Shown one piece after another: positions 27,277 through 34,985 of a DNA stretch of 48,378 bases. Within the stretch, counting starts at the first letter, position 1. Each line of letters begins with the position of its first letter. The translations under genes and the position numbers were made by a program. Source of the stretch: Planctomycetota bacterium (GTDB lineage Bacteria > Planctomycetota > B15-G4); the NCBI GenBank assembly GCA_029259725.1, contig JAJDER010000149.1, positions 1 to 48,378 of the forward strand, given 5' to 3'. The notes beneath the pieces are model-generated. The model was not told the DNA's origin. It saw nothing but the letters and a program-made list of their open reading frames with translations, and made no database searches.

Positions 27277-28401
27277 GTGTCTCCGCCCCCTGCCGTCATC
27301 AATCCCTTTCCCTGGGAAGGGTCCGTTCCACCGGCTCTTGCCGGTCTGGCCACCGATGTGCTGTCGCTGGCCATCCTGGGCACGGTGGTGGCCATCGCGG
27401 TCATGGCGGTCCGGGTGCATCGACGGCGCGGCTCCCTCGGCCACGCCCACGACCGCGGGTTGAGTCGCGGCAGCGCGCTGTTCCTCGCGCGGGCGCTCGG
27501 AACCGAGCGGCCCACCACGGTGCGGGCCCTGCTCGAGGCTCCGGACCTGCTGAGGGAACGCCTGGCCAGCCGGCTGTCGCGCCTGAGCCGCCGCGAGTCC
27601 GCCGAGCGCTTCAGCCGCAGCGCGGCCCAACTGCTGGACGAGCTCGCCGTGCGCAGGCCCGTCTTCGAAGGGGCGCCGCTGCTCTTCGAGCGCGTCATCG
27701 TCCGTGACCGCACACGCCCCGGCGGCCCCTCGGTGACCGCCTTCGTCGCCGACGTGGACGAGCAGACGCTGACCCTGATCACACCTCACGACTGCCCCTG
27801 GACCTCGCGCCAGGAGATCGAGATCGACCTGCCCGAGCGCCACCGCCGCGAGCACTTCGACGCGCGGCTGCAGCTGCGGCCGGCGGCCGACGATCCCGAG
27901 TGGGTCCTCGACCACAGCCTGGAGGTCGAGCAGGGCAACCGCCGGCTGGTGCCGCGCGTCCCCTGCGAGCTGGACGTGTGGCTGCTGCGCCCGTCGGTGG
28001 AGGTCGCGACCGTCCGCGACCAGCTCCGCGGCACGCGCCCCCCGTCGCCCGGAGCCCTGCAGCACACCGACGCCTGGGTCGCGCGCCACCGCGCGCACAT
28101 GATCGACCTCTCGACCCACGGCGCGGGCATGCTCGCTCACCACGAGGTCGAGAGCGGCCAGCGCTTCTACGTCGCCGTGGTCGAGGGCGACGTCGTGATC
28201 GCGCTGCCGCTGGCCGAGGTCGTGGACTGCCGCCCTTGCCCCGACGGCCAGCTGAGGCTCGGCACGCGCTTCTACGGCATGCGCCTCAAGGAGCGCATGC
28301 GCCTCGCGGACCTGGTGCGGCGACTGTCACGCCAAGCCGGCCACGGCCTGCGCACGACGACCATCGTGCGCGCGGCCGGCCTGGGCGTGAGAGACGTCTG
28401 A
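27277..28401 (+). CDS. Membrane-anchored PilZ-domain protein
   Basis: The 374-residue protein has an N-terminal membrane span (about 23-45) followed by a basic stretch. A central region (about 60-215) may be YcgR-N-like. The C-terminal PilZ domain has the RxxxR motif at Arg223-Arg227 (RLVPR) and the DxSxxG motif at Asp277-Gly282 (DLSTHG), the two elements that bind cyclic di-GMP. It is therefore a likely membrane c-di-GMP receptor. Output is unknown, and no flagellar or diguanylate cyclase gene is nearby. The GTG start at 27277 lacks a clear ribosome binding site. It is divergent from ftsK (178-base gap) and convergent with rpoZ. Confidence 0.82.
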   Translation: MSPPPAVINPFPWEGSVPPALAGLATDVLSLAILGTVVAIAVMAVRVHRRRGSLGHAHDRGLSRGSALFLARALGTERPTTVRALLEAPDLLRERLASRLSRLSRRESAERFSRSAAQLLDELAVRRPVFEGAPLLFERVIVRDRTRPGGPSVTAFVADVDEQTLTLITPHDCPWTSRQEIEIDLPERHRREHFDARLQLRPAADDPEWVLDHSLEVEQGNRRLVPRVPCELDVWLLRPSVEVATVRDQLRGTRPPSPGALQHTDAWVARHRAHMIDLSTHGAGMLAHHEVESGQRFYVAVVEGDVVIALPLAEVVDCRPCPDGQLRLGTRFYGMRLKERMRLADLVRRLSRQAGHGLRTTTIVRAAGLGVRDV

Positions 28402-28421
28402 GACCCGGGCGCGACCCGGAC

Positions 28422-28787
28422 CTACTTGATGTCGGCGGGCGGCTCGCCGCCCTGCTCCTCGGGGGGCGCACCAGCGGCCGGCGCCGCTCCCGCGGGCAGC
28501 GCCGCGCGCGTGACCCGGCTGCGCAGGGCCTCGAGCAGTTCGGCCTCCTCGCTCGCCATCTGGCTCTCGACCTCGAGCTGCTTGACCTCCTCGTCGGAGA
28601 GGTCGACCAGTTCGATCGCCTTCGCCTCGACCTCGAGCATCGCGATGTTGATCGGGTCGAGTTCGTCGGTCTCGATCAACTTGGGCGAGCCGTTCACGAG
28701 TTCGCGCACGCGCTTCTGCAGCAGGACGGCGAGGCGGAACAGGCCGCCCGAACGCTCGGCGAGCTCCATGACCTTGGTGTGATCCAT
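28422..28787 (-). CDS. rpoZ: RNA polymerase omega subunit
   Basis: The 121-residue product matches omega in its N-terminal helix region: VMELAERSGGLFRLAVLLQKRVRELVNG, then PKLIETDELDPINIAMLEV. Omega assists assembly of the beta' subunit. The tail is Glu-rich and then Ala/Pro/Gly-rich, longer than in E. coli and probably disordered. ATG 28787 was chosen over upstream in-frame codons that lie in the gap after gmk. Position right after gmk and yicC is the common order in many bacteria and supports the call despite modest conservation. Confidence 0.82.
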   Translation of the reverse strand: MDHTKVMELAERSGGLFRLAVLLQKRVRELVNGSPKLIETDELDPINIAMLEVEAKAIELVDLSDEEVKQLEVESQMASEEAELLEALRSRVTRAALPAGAAPAAGAPPEEQGGEPPADIK

Positions 28788-28836
28788 GTCGTCGGTTCCC
28801 TGTCGGAGTGTCTGTGTATCCAAGCCGCCTCGGTCC

Positions 28837-29424
28837 TCAGGACCGCGCGGCGCTGTCCAGTCCGATGAGCTGGTGGACCCGGTCCACGGCCTCATCGATG
28901 TCGTCGTTGAGCACGATGTGCACGCCCGCCGCCCGGGCCTCCTGCATCTCGGCGGCGGCGCGGGCGAGGCGCTCCTCGATCTGCGCGTCGGTCTCGGTGC
29001 CGCGGGCCCGCAAGCGGCGCTCGAGCTCGTCGTCGGACGGCGGCGCGATGAAGATCGACAGCGGATCCAGGTCCGCGGCGCGCAAGCTGGCGGCGCCGAC
29101 CACGTCCACTTCCATGATCAGCACGCCGTCGGGGTGGGCCAGGCCCCTGTGGACCTCCGCCCAGGTCGAGCCGTACAGGTGGCCGTTGGTGAAGACGTCG
29201 TTGGTCTCCACGAAGGCGTCCTCGGCCAGCATCTGCTCGAAGCGCGCTCGATCCACGAAGTGGTAGTCGCGGCCGTCGCGCTCGCCCTCGCGCGGCGGGC
29301 GCGTCGTCACCGAGACCGACACCGACACACGCTCGTGCGCCCGCAGGCGTTCGATGATGGTCGTCTTGCCGGAGCCGGAGGGCCCGGAGATGACGACGAG
29401 CTTGCCCTTGTCGATGGCGCTCAT
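28837..29424 (-). CDS. gmk: Guanylate kinase
   Basis: The 195-residue enzyme converts GMP and ATP to GDP and ADP. It contains the P-loop GPSGSGKTTI near the N-terminus, the GMP-binding block SVTTRPPREGERDGRDYHFV, and the FVETNDVFTNGHLYGS lid region. ATG 29424 overlaps the stop of yicC by four bases (ATGA). rpoZ starts 49 bases after its stop. Confidence 0.96.
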   Translation of the reverse strand: MSAIDKGKLVVISGPSGSGKTTIIERLRAHERVSVSVSVTTRPPREGERDGRDYHFVDRARFEQMLAEDAFVETNDVFTNGHLYGSTWAEVHRGLAHPDGVLIMEVDVVGAASLRAADLDPLSIFIAPPSDDELERRLRARGTETDAQIEERLARAAAEMQEARAAGVHIVLNDDIDEAVDRVHQLIGLDSAARS

Positions 29425-30281
29425 TCGATGTTCGCCGTCTGTTCGCGCAGCTTCTCGACGTGGCCCTTCAGCGCGACGACCTGCCGGGCCACGGCGGCAT
29501 CGTTGCTCTTGGAGCCGATGGTGTTCACCTCGCGCCCGACCTCCTGCAACAGGAAGTCCAGGCGCCGGCCCACGGCGCCCTTCGCGTCCAGCGCGGCGTC
29601 GAGCGCCGTCAGGTGGCTGTCGAGCCGGTCGAGCTCCTCGGTCACGTCGCCGCGGTCCGCCAGCACGGCGACCTCGCGCATCAGCGTCGGGTCATCGTCG
29701 GTCAGTCGTGTGCCGTCGAGCAGCGCCGAGAGTCGCTGCCGGAGTCCCTCCTGGTGCCGCCGCACCAGGGTCGGCACGCGGCGCCGCACGCTCCCCGCGG
29801 TCTTCTGCAGGGCGGCCATCTCGCGGCGCAGCACACGCGTCAGGCGCTCGCCCTCGTCACGACGCGCGCCCACGGCCTCGGTCAGGGCCTGCCCGAGCGA
29901 AGCCAGGATGGTGCGCTCGGTCCGCGTCGCCGCCGGGCCCGACTCCTCCATGCGGATCACGCCGGGCAGCGACAACAGGGCCGCGGCATCGCCGCCGCCG
30001 AGCTCGGCGAGCGCGGCGTGGTACGTGGCCAGCACCTCGTGGTCCACCACCGGCACGCTGGCCCGCTCCACGCGCACGCGCACGGACACGTCGACGGCGC
30101 CACGTTCCATGACCCGCTTGACCGCGGCTTCGACCTTCGGCTCGAGCCGCGTCCACTCGCCCGGCAGACGCAGCTTCAGCGCGAGGTGCCGGCTGTTCAC
30201 CGAACGCACCTCGACCTCGACCGAGAGGTCGTCGTCGACGCGCTGGTCGCGTCCGAAACCGGTCATGCTCCGCAGCGCCAA
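29421..30281 (-). CDS. yicC: YicC/YloC family endoribonuclease
   Basis: The 286-residue protein has the typical N-terminus ALRSMTGFGRDQ and EVRSVNSRHLALKLRLPGEW. Its C-terminal block ends FLLQEVGREVNTIGSKSNDAAVARQVVALKGHVEKLREQTANIE, written here only as a description of position. The family is linked to stationary-phase growth and to ribonuclease activity in E. coli. The start is probably TTG 30281, which gives the usual four or five residues before SMTGFGR and has GGAG nine bases upstream; ATG 30266 would start at MTGFGR. It overlaps gmk by four bases and follows pyrE by four bases. Confidence 0.92.
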   Translation of the reverse strand: MALRSMTGFGRDQRVDDDLSVEVEVRSVNSRHLALKLRLPGEWTRLEPKVEAAVKRVMERGAVDVSVRVRVERASVPVVDHEVLATYHAALAELGGGDAAALLSLPGVIRMEESGPAATRTERTILASLGQALTEAVGARRDEGERLTRVLRREMAALQKTAGSVRRRVPTLVRRHQEGLRQRLSALLDGTRLTDDDPTLMREVAVLADRGDVTEELDRLDSHLTALDAALDAKGAVGRRLDFLLQEVGREVNTIGSKSNDAAVARQVVALKGHVEKLREQTANIE

Positions 30282-30285
30282 GGGC

Positions 30286-30876
30286 TCAGGCTCCGGGGCG
30301 GCTTCCCGGCTTCACGGCGGAGCTGCCCTCCGCGCACAACGGGCAGCTGTCCGGATCCCAGGCTTCGACCGGGAGCGTGAGCAGGGCGACGTAGGCTTGC
30401 TCGAAGGGACTGTCGGCGCGGCGACAGACGATCGACCCGATGGCGTCGACGCTCGCGCCTTGTCGTGTCACGACCTCGACGACCTCCTTCACGGAGCCGC
30501 CGGTCGTGACCACGTCCTCGACGATGACGGTCTTCTGGCCCGGCTCCAGCGCGAAGCCGCGCCGCATGGTCATCTCGCCGTCCTTGCGCTCGGCGAAGTA
30601 GCAGGGCACGTCGAACGCGCGCGCCACCTCGTGGGCGATGATGACACCGCCCAGCGCCGGACCGATGACGACGTCGGGCACGAAGCCCAGCTCGTCCTTC
30701 AGCGCCGCGGCCAGGGCCGCGCCGGAGGCCGCCGCGTCACGCGGGTGGCTGAGCAACTTCGCACACTGGATGTAGCGGTTGCTGTGCAGGCCCGAGCTGA
30801 GCTGGAAGTGCCCTCCCAGCAGTGCTCCGGTCCGCTCGAGTCGTCCGGTCAGGTCCATCGCGGCCGCGCCCGTCAT
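30286..30876 (-). CDS. pyrE: Orotate phosphoribosyltransferase
   Basis: The 196-residue enzyme joins orotate to PRPP to make OMP in pyrimidine synthesis. It has the PRPP-binding motif VIVEDVVTTGGS, the flexible catalytic loop with FAERKDGEMTMRRGF, and GPALGGVIIAHEVARAF. The C-terminus carries an extra CPLC pair (PDSCPLCAEGS), seen in some long bacterial PyrE proteins. It may begin at the first ATG (30876) or at the Met seven residues in. It lies 16 bases after secG and four before yicC. Confidence 0.94.
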   Translation of the reverse strand: MTGAAAMDLTGRLERTGALLGGHFQLSSGLHSNRYIQCAKLLSHPRDAAASGAALAAALKDELGFVPDVVIGPALGGVIIAHEVARAFDVPCYFAERKDGEMTMRRGFALEPGQKTVIVEDVVTTGGSVKEVVEVVTRQGASVDAIGSIVCRRADSPFEQAYVALLTLPVEAWDPDSCPLCAEGSSAVKPGSRPGA

Positions 30877-30892
30877 GGTCGTGCTCCTCGGC

Positions 30893-31246
30893 TCAGTTGC
30901 CGTCGCCGTCGCCGGTGTCGCCCGTGCCGGTGCCCGCGCCCGTGTCCGCGCCGGTGCCGATGTCGGTGCTGCTGACCGGGGAATCGCTCGGACTCGGGAT
31001 GTTCAGCGAGGCCACGGCGGTGTCATTGCTGCGCATGCGCGTGATCACGATCGCCAACACGATGATCCCGCCGGCGAGGTAGGCCGTGAAGCGCGTGATG
31101 CCCTCGGTCTTCACCCCGAAGGACTGCGCCGCGGCACCACCGAAGGCTTCGCCCAGTCCACCCCCCTTCGGCTCCTGCAGCAGGATCACGAAGGACGCCA
31201 CCAGCGAGGCGAGGACGAAGAGGACCCACAGGATGCTCTCGATCAT
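30893..31246 (-). CDS. secG: Preprotein translocase subunit SecG
   Basis: The 117-residue membrane protein is the auxiliary subunit of the SecYEG translocon. It shows the characteristic layout: a first span in ILWVLFVLASLVASFVILLQ, then the conserved cytoplasmic loop EPKGGGLGEAFGG, and a second span FTAYLAGGIIVLAIVITRM. The C-terminal tail is Ser/Asp/Gly/Thr-rich with imperfect TGTG/TGAD repeats and is probably disordered. ATG 31246 overlaps the tpiA stop by four bases, a common tpiA-secG arrangement. Confidence 0.94.
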   Translation of the reverse strand: MIESILWVLFVLASLVASFVILLQEPKGGGLGEAFGGAAAQSFGVKTEGITRFTAYLAGGIIVLAIVITRMRSNDTAVASLNIPSPSDSPVSSTDIGTGADTGAGTGTGDTGDGDGN

Positions 31247-32016
31247 GCGTTCACTCCTGTTCCGAGACGCGCCAGCGCCTGGAACGATGTCGGTTGCAGC
31301 GACGCGCCGCCCACCAGCGCGCCGTCCACGTCGGCCTGCCCGATGAGCTCGGACACGTTGTCCGGCTTGACCGAACCGCCGTACTGGATGATGAGCCTGG
31401 CAGCGACGTCGTCGCCGCAGGTGCCGGCCACACGCGCGCGCACGGCCGCGTGCACGTCCTGTGCCTGGGCCGGAGTGGCCGTGAGGCCGGTGCCGATGGC
31501 CCACACCGGTTCGTAGGCCACGGTGACGCGGGTGGCGACGGTCTCGCCGTCGAGGCCCGCCAGTCCCGCGTCGAGCTGCCGGAACACGACCTCCTCGGTC
31601 CGGCCCGCCTGCCGCTCGTGGATCGTCTCGCCCACGCAGAGGATCACGTCGAGACCCCGGGCCAGCGCCGCGTCCAAGCGCGCCTTGACGTCCGCGTCGG
31701 TCTCGCCGAAGACGTGCCGCCGCTCGCTGTGGCCCACGATCACGTGGGATGCGCCCACGTCCGCGACCATGCGCGCGGCGACCTCGCCGGTGAAGGCGCC
31801 CTCGTCGGCCGGGTGGCAGTTCTGCGCGCCGACCACGATGCCCGTGCCGGCGAGCGCCTCGACCACCTGGGCCAGGTACACGAAGGGCGGGAACACGCCG
31901 ACGCGCACGCCCTCGGCGCCGTAGTCCGGGGCGGCCAGCGCCTCGCAGAAGGTCGCGATCCCGGCGCGGTCCAGGTGCATCTTCCAGTTGCCGGCGATGA
32001 AGGGCGTCCTGCTCAC
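31243..32016 (-). CDS. tpiA: Triosephosphate isomerase
   Basis: The 257-residue enzyme interconverts dihydroxyacetone phosphate and glyceraldehyde 3-phosphate. Catalytic Lys12 is in GNWKMH, His96 in VGHSERR, and Glu169 in AYEPVWAIGTG. The phosphate loop GGSVKPDNV and VGGASL are also present. The GTG start at 32016 overlaps the stop of the DAHP synthase gene by four bases (GTGA), and its own stop overlaps the secG ATG. The open frame upstream is the aroF gene out of frame. Confidence 0.97.
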   Translation of the reverse strand: MSRTPFIAGNWKMHLDRAGIATFCEALAAPDYGAEGVRVGVFPPFVYLAQVVEALAGTGIVVGAQNCHPADEGAFTGEVAARMVADVGASHVIVGHSERRHVFGETDADVKARLDAALARGLDVILCVGETIHERQAGRTEEVVFRQLDAGLAGLDGETVATRVTVAYEPVWAIGTGLTATPAQAQDVHAAVRARVAGTCGDDVAARLIIQYGGSVKPDNVSELIGQADVDGALVGGASLQPTSFQALARLGTGVNA

Positions 32017-33077
32017 AGTCCCACCGCCGTGTCGAGGGGCTTGATGTCGCGCTCCGGCAGGTCGGACATGCGGCGTCCGTCGGCCTCCACGACCAGCCGC
32101 GCGAAGCTCACCAGGTCGGCCAGCTTCTGCGGCGGCAGCGCCTGGGCCGCATCGCACTGCGTGGCCTCGGGCTCGGGGTGCACCTCGACGATCAGCCCGT
32201 CGGCACCGGCGGCGATGGCCGCCCGCCCGAGGGCGGGCACCAGCGCGTGGTGTCCGGCCGCGTGGCTCGGGTCCACGACCACCGGCAGGCCCGTCCGGCT
32301 CTTGAGCCAGGGCACCACGGCCAGGTCGAGCATGAAGCGCACGTGCTTCTCCGCCGTGCGCACGCCGCGCTCGCAGAGCATGACCTGGTCGTTGCCCGCG
32401 CCGAGGATGTACTCCGCGCTCAGCAGCCACTCCTCGGCCGTCGCGCCGAAGTGCCGCTTCAGCAGGATCGGCTTGCCCAGGCGGGCCGCCTCCAGCAACA
32501 GCGGGAAGTTCTGCATGTGGCGCGCGCCGATCTGGACGCCGTCGATGAGCTCGCCCACCTGCTCGACCTGTCGCGGATCGGTGAGCTCGGTGAAGAACGG
32601 CATGTCCACTTCACGCGCCGTCTCGACCAACGCACGAAAGGCGTCGACGCCGCCACCCTGGAAGGCGTGGGGACTGGTGCGCACCTTGAAGGCGCCCCCG
32701 CGCAGCGCGTGCGCGCCGGCGCTCTTCACCGTGCGGGCGATGCGCCGAAGCATGGCCGGGTCCTCGATCGTGCAGGGACCCGCGATGATCCCGAACACGC
32801 CGCCGCCGAAGCGCGCCGTGCCGACGGCCACCTGCCGGCCGCCTTCACGCCAGGTGCTCGACGCCAGCGGCGTCTTGGGTTGCAGCGAGATGACCCGCTC
32901 CACGCCCGCCAGCCGCGAGAAACTGTCGGCGGGCAGGGGCGATTCCTCGCCGCGCAGGGCAAAGGCCGTCCGGTCCACGAGCCCGACCTCCTCGAAGCCC
33001 ACGCCGAGCTTCTCGAGAGCCGCGCGAACTCCGTCTCGCTCGACGGGTCCGGCGTCCAGATGGAGGAGGATGATCAA
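32013..33077 (-). CDS. aroF: 3-deoxy-7-phosphoheptulonate synthase (type I-beta)
   Basis: The 354-residue enzyme condenses phosphoenolpyruvate and erythrose 4-phosphate, the first step of the shikimate pathway. Residues 1-75 form the ferredoxin-like regulatory domain typical of the beta subgroup (MIILLHLDAGPVERDGVRAA). The TIM-barrel follows, with GIIAGPCTIED, GAHALRGGAFKVRTSPHAFQ, the KRHFGATAEEWL block, CERGVRT, DPSHAAGHHALV and LIVEVHPEPE. The start is probably TTG 33077; no clear ribosome binding site precedes it. It heads the operon aroF-tpiA-secG-pyrE-yicC-gmk-rpoZ. Confidence 0.94.
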   Translation of the reverse strand: MIILLHLDAGPVERDGVRAALEKLGVGFEEVGLVDRTAFALRGEESPLPADSFSRLAGVERVISLQPKTPLASSTWREGGRQVAVGTARFGGGVFGIIAGPCTIEDPAMLRRIARTVKSAGAHALRGGAFKVRTSPHAFQGGGVDAFRALVETAREVDMPFFTELTDPRQVEQVGELIDGVQIGARHMQNFPLLLEAARLGKPILLKRHFGATAEEWLLSAEYILGAGNDQVMLCERGVRTAEKHVRFMLDLAVVPWLKSRTGLPVVVDPSHAAGHHALVPALGRAAIAAGADGLIVEVHPEPEATQCDAAQALPPQKLADLVSFARLVVEADGRRMSDLPERDIKPLDTAVGL

Positions 33078-33200
33078 GGCGGACGGTGGCTTTCAGCCGA
33101 GGAAGGCCGCTCGGCAAGGCGACCTCGGAGGCGGCACCGGCGGGGAGCGCGGTGTGGGCGGCGAGGACCAGGCCCTTCCGAGCCCGGGATCGAGCCCCAT

Positions 33201-33230
33201 ATCCTAGAAAACAGGGCCACCGGCGGGCAA
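33201..33230 (-). promoter_or_regulatory. Putative promoter of the aroF-rpoZ operon
   Basis: On the minus strand TTGCCC (33225-33230) and TAGGAT (33201-33206) are separated by 18 bases, in an A/T-rich patch of the 169-base gap between gspK and aroF. The distance to the aroF start is about 120 bases, leaving room for a leader. An ATG directly after TAGGAT opens a short frame without a Trp/Phe/Tyr run. Confidence 0.4.
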
Positions 33231-33246
33231 CGGGGACGGCCCGGGT

Positions 33247-34872
33247 TCAGCGCCGGTACTGGAGCTCCTGGAGCTTCTCCTCCTTGAGCTCCTTCATGTC
33301 ATCCATGCCGATCTCGTAGTCGACCAGCCGGCGCGGATCCCAGTAGGGCTCGATGGGCCGCAAAGGCACGATCAAGGGCCCATCAGGGGTCTGCATGCGC
33401 CAGACGACCTTGCGGAAGGACTGCCGCCGCCCGGTCATCTCGTCGTAGACGAGCACCTTGATCGTGAAGACCTGGCTGCGCGTGGAGAACAGCCGCGTGA
33501 AGTCGTCCTGGATGTCCGAGTCGAAGCCGGGAGTGACATCGAACTCGTCCTCGATCATGTCCCAGAGGTTGGCCGGGTCCTCGAAGACGTAGTCGGTGAT
33601 GTCCTTCTCGCCGTCGTCCTCCTCGGCCTGCTCGTCTTCGCCCTCCTCGCCGCCCTCGAAGCCGCTCGCGTCGCCGAAGCCGCCGAGCAGCGAGGCCCCG
33701 CTCGCCTCCTCCTCCTCGAGTTCGTCGATCTTCAGTCGGAACTCGACGATCTTCTCCAGGTAGCTGGTCGGGATCTCGTCGGGGGCCAGGGCCCGCAGCA
33801 CCACCAGGGGCGCCGTGTTGAGGTTGACCAGGCCGTCGTTGGTCGGGTCCGCGAGGAGCTCGTCCTCCTCGTCCTCATCCTCGGCGTTCTCGGCGTCGCC
33901 GAGGGCGCCGAAGGGACTCTCGGCGAAGGCGTCCTCCTCCTCGGGCTCGGGCTTCAGCTCCAGGTGGCTCCAGATGGTGAGCAGGTCCATCAGGCCCGGG
34001 TAGTAGTGGTCGTCCTCGACGAAGCCCCAGAGGTGCACCGGGTCCACGCCCTCGAGCATGGACAGCTCGTTGAGCGTCAGCGGGAAATTGCGCTCCTCCT
34101 CGAAGAGCGTGGCATCGGCGGCCTCGTCCTCCTCGGCGGTCTCCTCGGCCAGCGACTGCTTCAACTTGGGCACCGGGATCGCCGACGAGTTGCCGCGATT
34201 GCCCTTGACCCAGTCCTCCAGGCGATCGATCAGGTTGGCGCCGTCGATCGCGCCGAAGTCGTTGCTGGTGCCCTCGAAGGCCTTGTCGAGCAGGCGCTTG
34301 GCGACCTCCTTGTGCCGGTCGCGCTCCTCCTCGTCCTCCGCCCAGAGGCCCAGCAGGTTGACCTTGCGGTCCTCGTCCACGACCTCGACCAGCATCGTGA
34401 AACCGCCGCCGACCACCGGGATCAGCGACTCGCTGTGCATCCACTCGTCGAGCTTGCTGTCGGTGGTGGCGGTGACATCTCCGCCGTCGGCCGCCCCGCC
34501 CTCGCCGTCGTCGCCGCCACCCGCGCCGAAGGGGTCCTCGCTGCCCTCTTCGTCGCCGCCCCCGTCTCCGGTGCTGTCCGCGCCCAGGCCCTCGTCGCGG
34601 TCGATGTCCATCAGCAGGGTGGCCTCGACGTCCCGGATGGCCGCCTCGGCCACGTAGCGGAAGCGTGTGCCGTCCACGAAGGCCATCGTGTGGCTGATCT
34701 CGATCTGGGACTTGAAGGCCACCTCGGCCGTGACCACGAGCAGCACCAGAAGCACCATGAAGGCCATCAGCAGGGCTGCCCCGCTCTCACCGCGGCGCCG
34801 ACGGACGGCGGCCGAGGGCCGGCCGGGGGCCGGACGAGTGACGCATCGGAAGCTGGGGCGGGCGCGGTTCAT
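33247..34872 (-). CDS. gspK: Type II secretion minor pseudopilin GspK
   Basis: The 541-residue protein starts with a basic leader (RRRRGESG) followed by the hydrophobic helix AALLMAFMVLLVLLVV, a prepilin-like N-terminus cut after Gly by prepilin peptidase. The body has GspK signatures: FRYVAEAAIRD, the VVDEDRKVNLLGL loop, LIDRLEDWV and VNLNTAPLVVLRALA. GspK caps the pseudopilus tip in the periplasm. It is longer than the usual 300-370 residues because of several Asp/Glu/Gly-rich inserts (around residues 80-130, 335-360 and 400-440). No other gsp genes are in the window. The gene is divergent from the glycosyltransferase at 34986. Confidence 0.85.
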   Translation of the reverse strand: MNRARPSFRCVTRPAPGRPSAAVRRRRGESGAALLMAFMVLLVLLVVTAEVAFKSQIEISHTMAFVDGTRFRYVAEAAIRDVEATLLMDIDRDEGLGADSTGDGGGDEEGSEDPFGAGGGDDGEGGAADGGDVTATTDSKLDEWMHSESLIPVVGGGFTMLVEVVDEDRKVNLLGLWAEDEEERDRHKEVAKRLLDKAFEGTSNDFGAIDGANLIDRLEDWVKGNRGNSSAIPVPKLKQSLAEETAEEDEAADATLFEEERNFPLTLNELSMLEGVDPVHLWGFVEDDHYYPGLMDLLTIWSHLELKPEPEEEDAFAESPFGALGDAENAEDEDEEDELLADPTNDGLVNLNTAPLVVLRALAPDEIPTSYLEKIVEFRLKIDELEEEEASGASLLGGFGDASGFEGGEEGEDEQAEEDDGEKDITDYVFEDPANLWDMIEDEFDVTPGFDSDIQDDFTRLFSTRSQVFTIKVLVYDEMTGRRQSFRKVVWRMQTPDGPLIVPLRPIEPYWDPRRLVDYEIGMDDMKELKEEKLQELQYRR

Positions 34873-34950
34873 GGGCGCACTCCGACCGGATCGGCCGGCG
34901 GACGAGGGCTTGGAGATCGGCCCTTTGGACGGAACCGGACAGGCCCGTCG

Positions 34951-34979
34951 TTCCGACTGGGTCGAGTCTCCCCTATCAT
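34951..34979 (+). promoter_or_regulatory. Promoter for a leaderless glycosyltransferase mRNA
   Basis: TTCCGA (34951-34956) and TATCAT (34974-34979) are 17 bases apart. TATCAT ends six bases before the GTG at 34986, so transcription would start at or next to the start codon. No Shine-Dalgarno sequence exists. It is one of the clearest -10 boxes in this GC-rich window. Confidence 0.5.
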
Positions 34980-34985
34980 CCCGCG

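Noticed and set aside
28786..30975. 729-residue plus-strand frame over gmk-yicC-pyrE
   Set aside because: It is a shadow of three well-supported minus-strand genes and has no domain.
33093..33199. Short frame after the aroF promoter as an attenuation leader peptide
   Set aside because: It has only one Trp and no Phe/Tyr run, and no terminator/antiterminator pair is visible.
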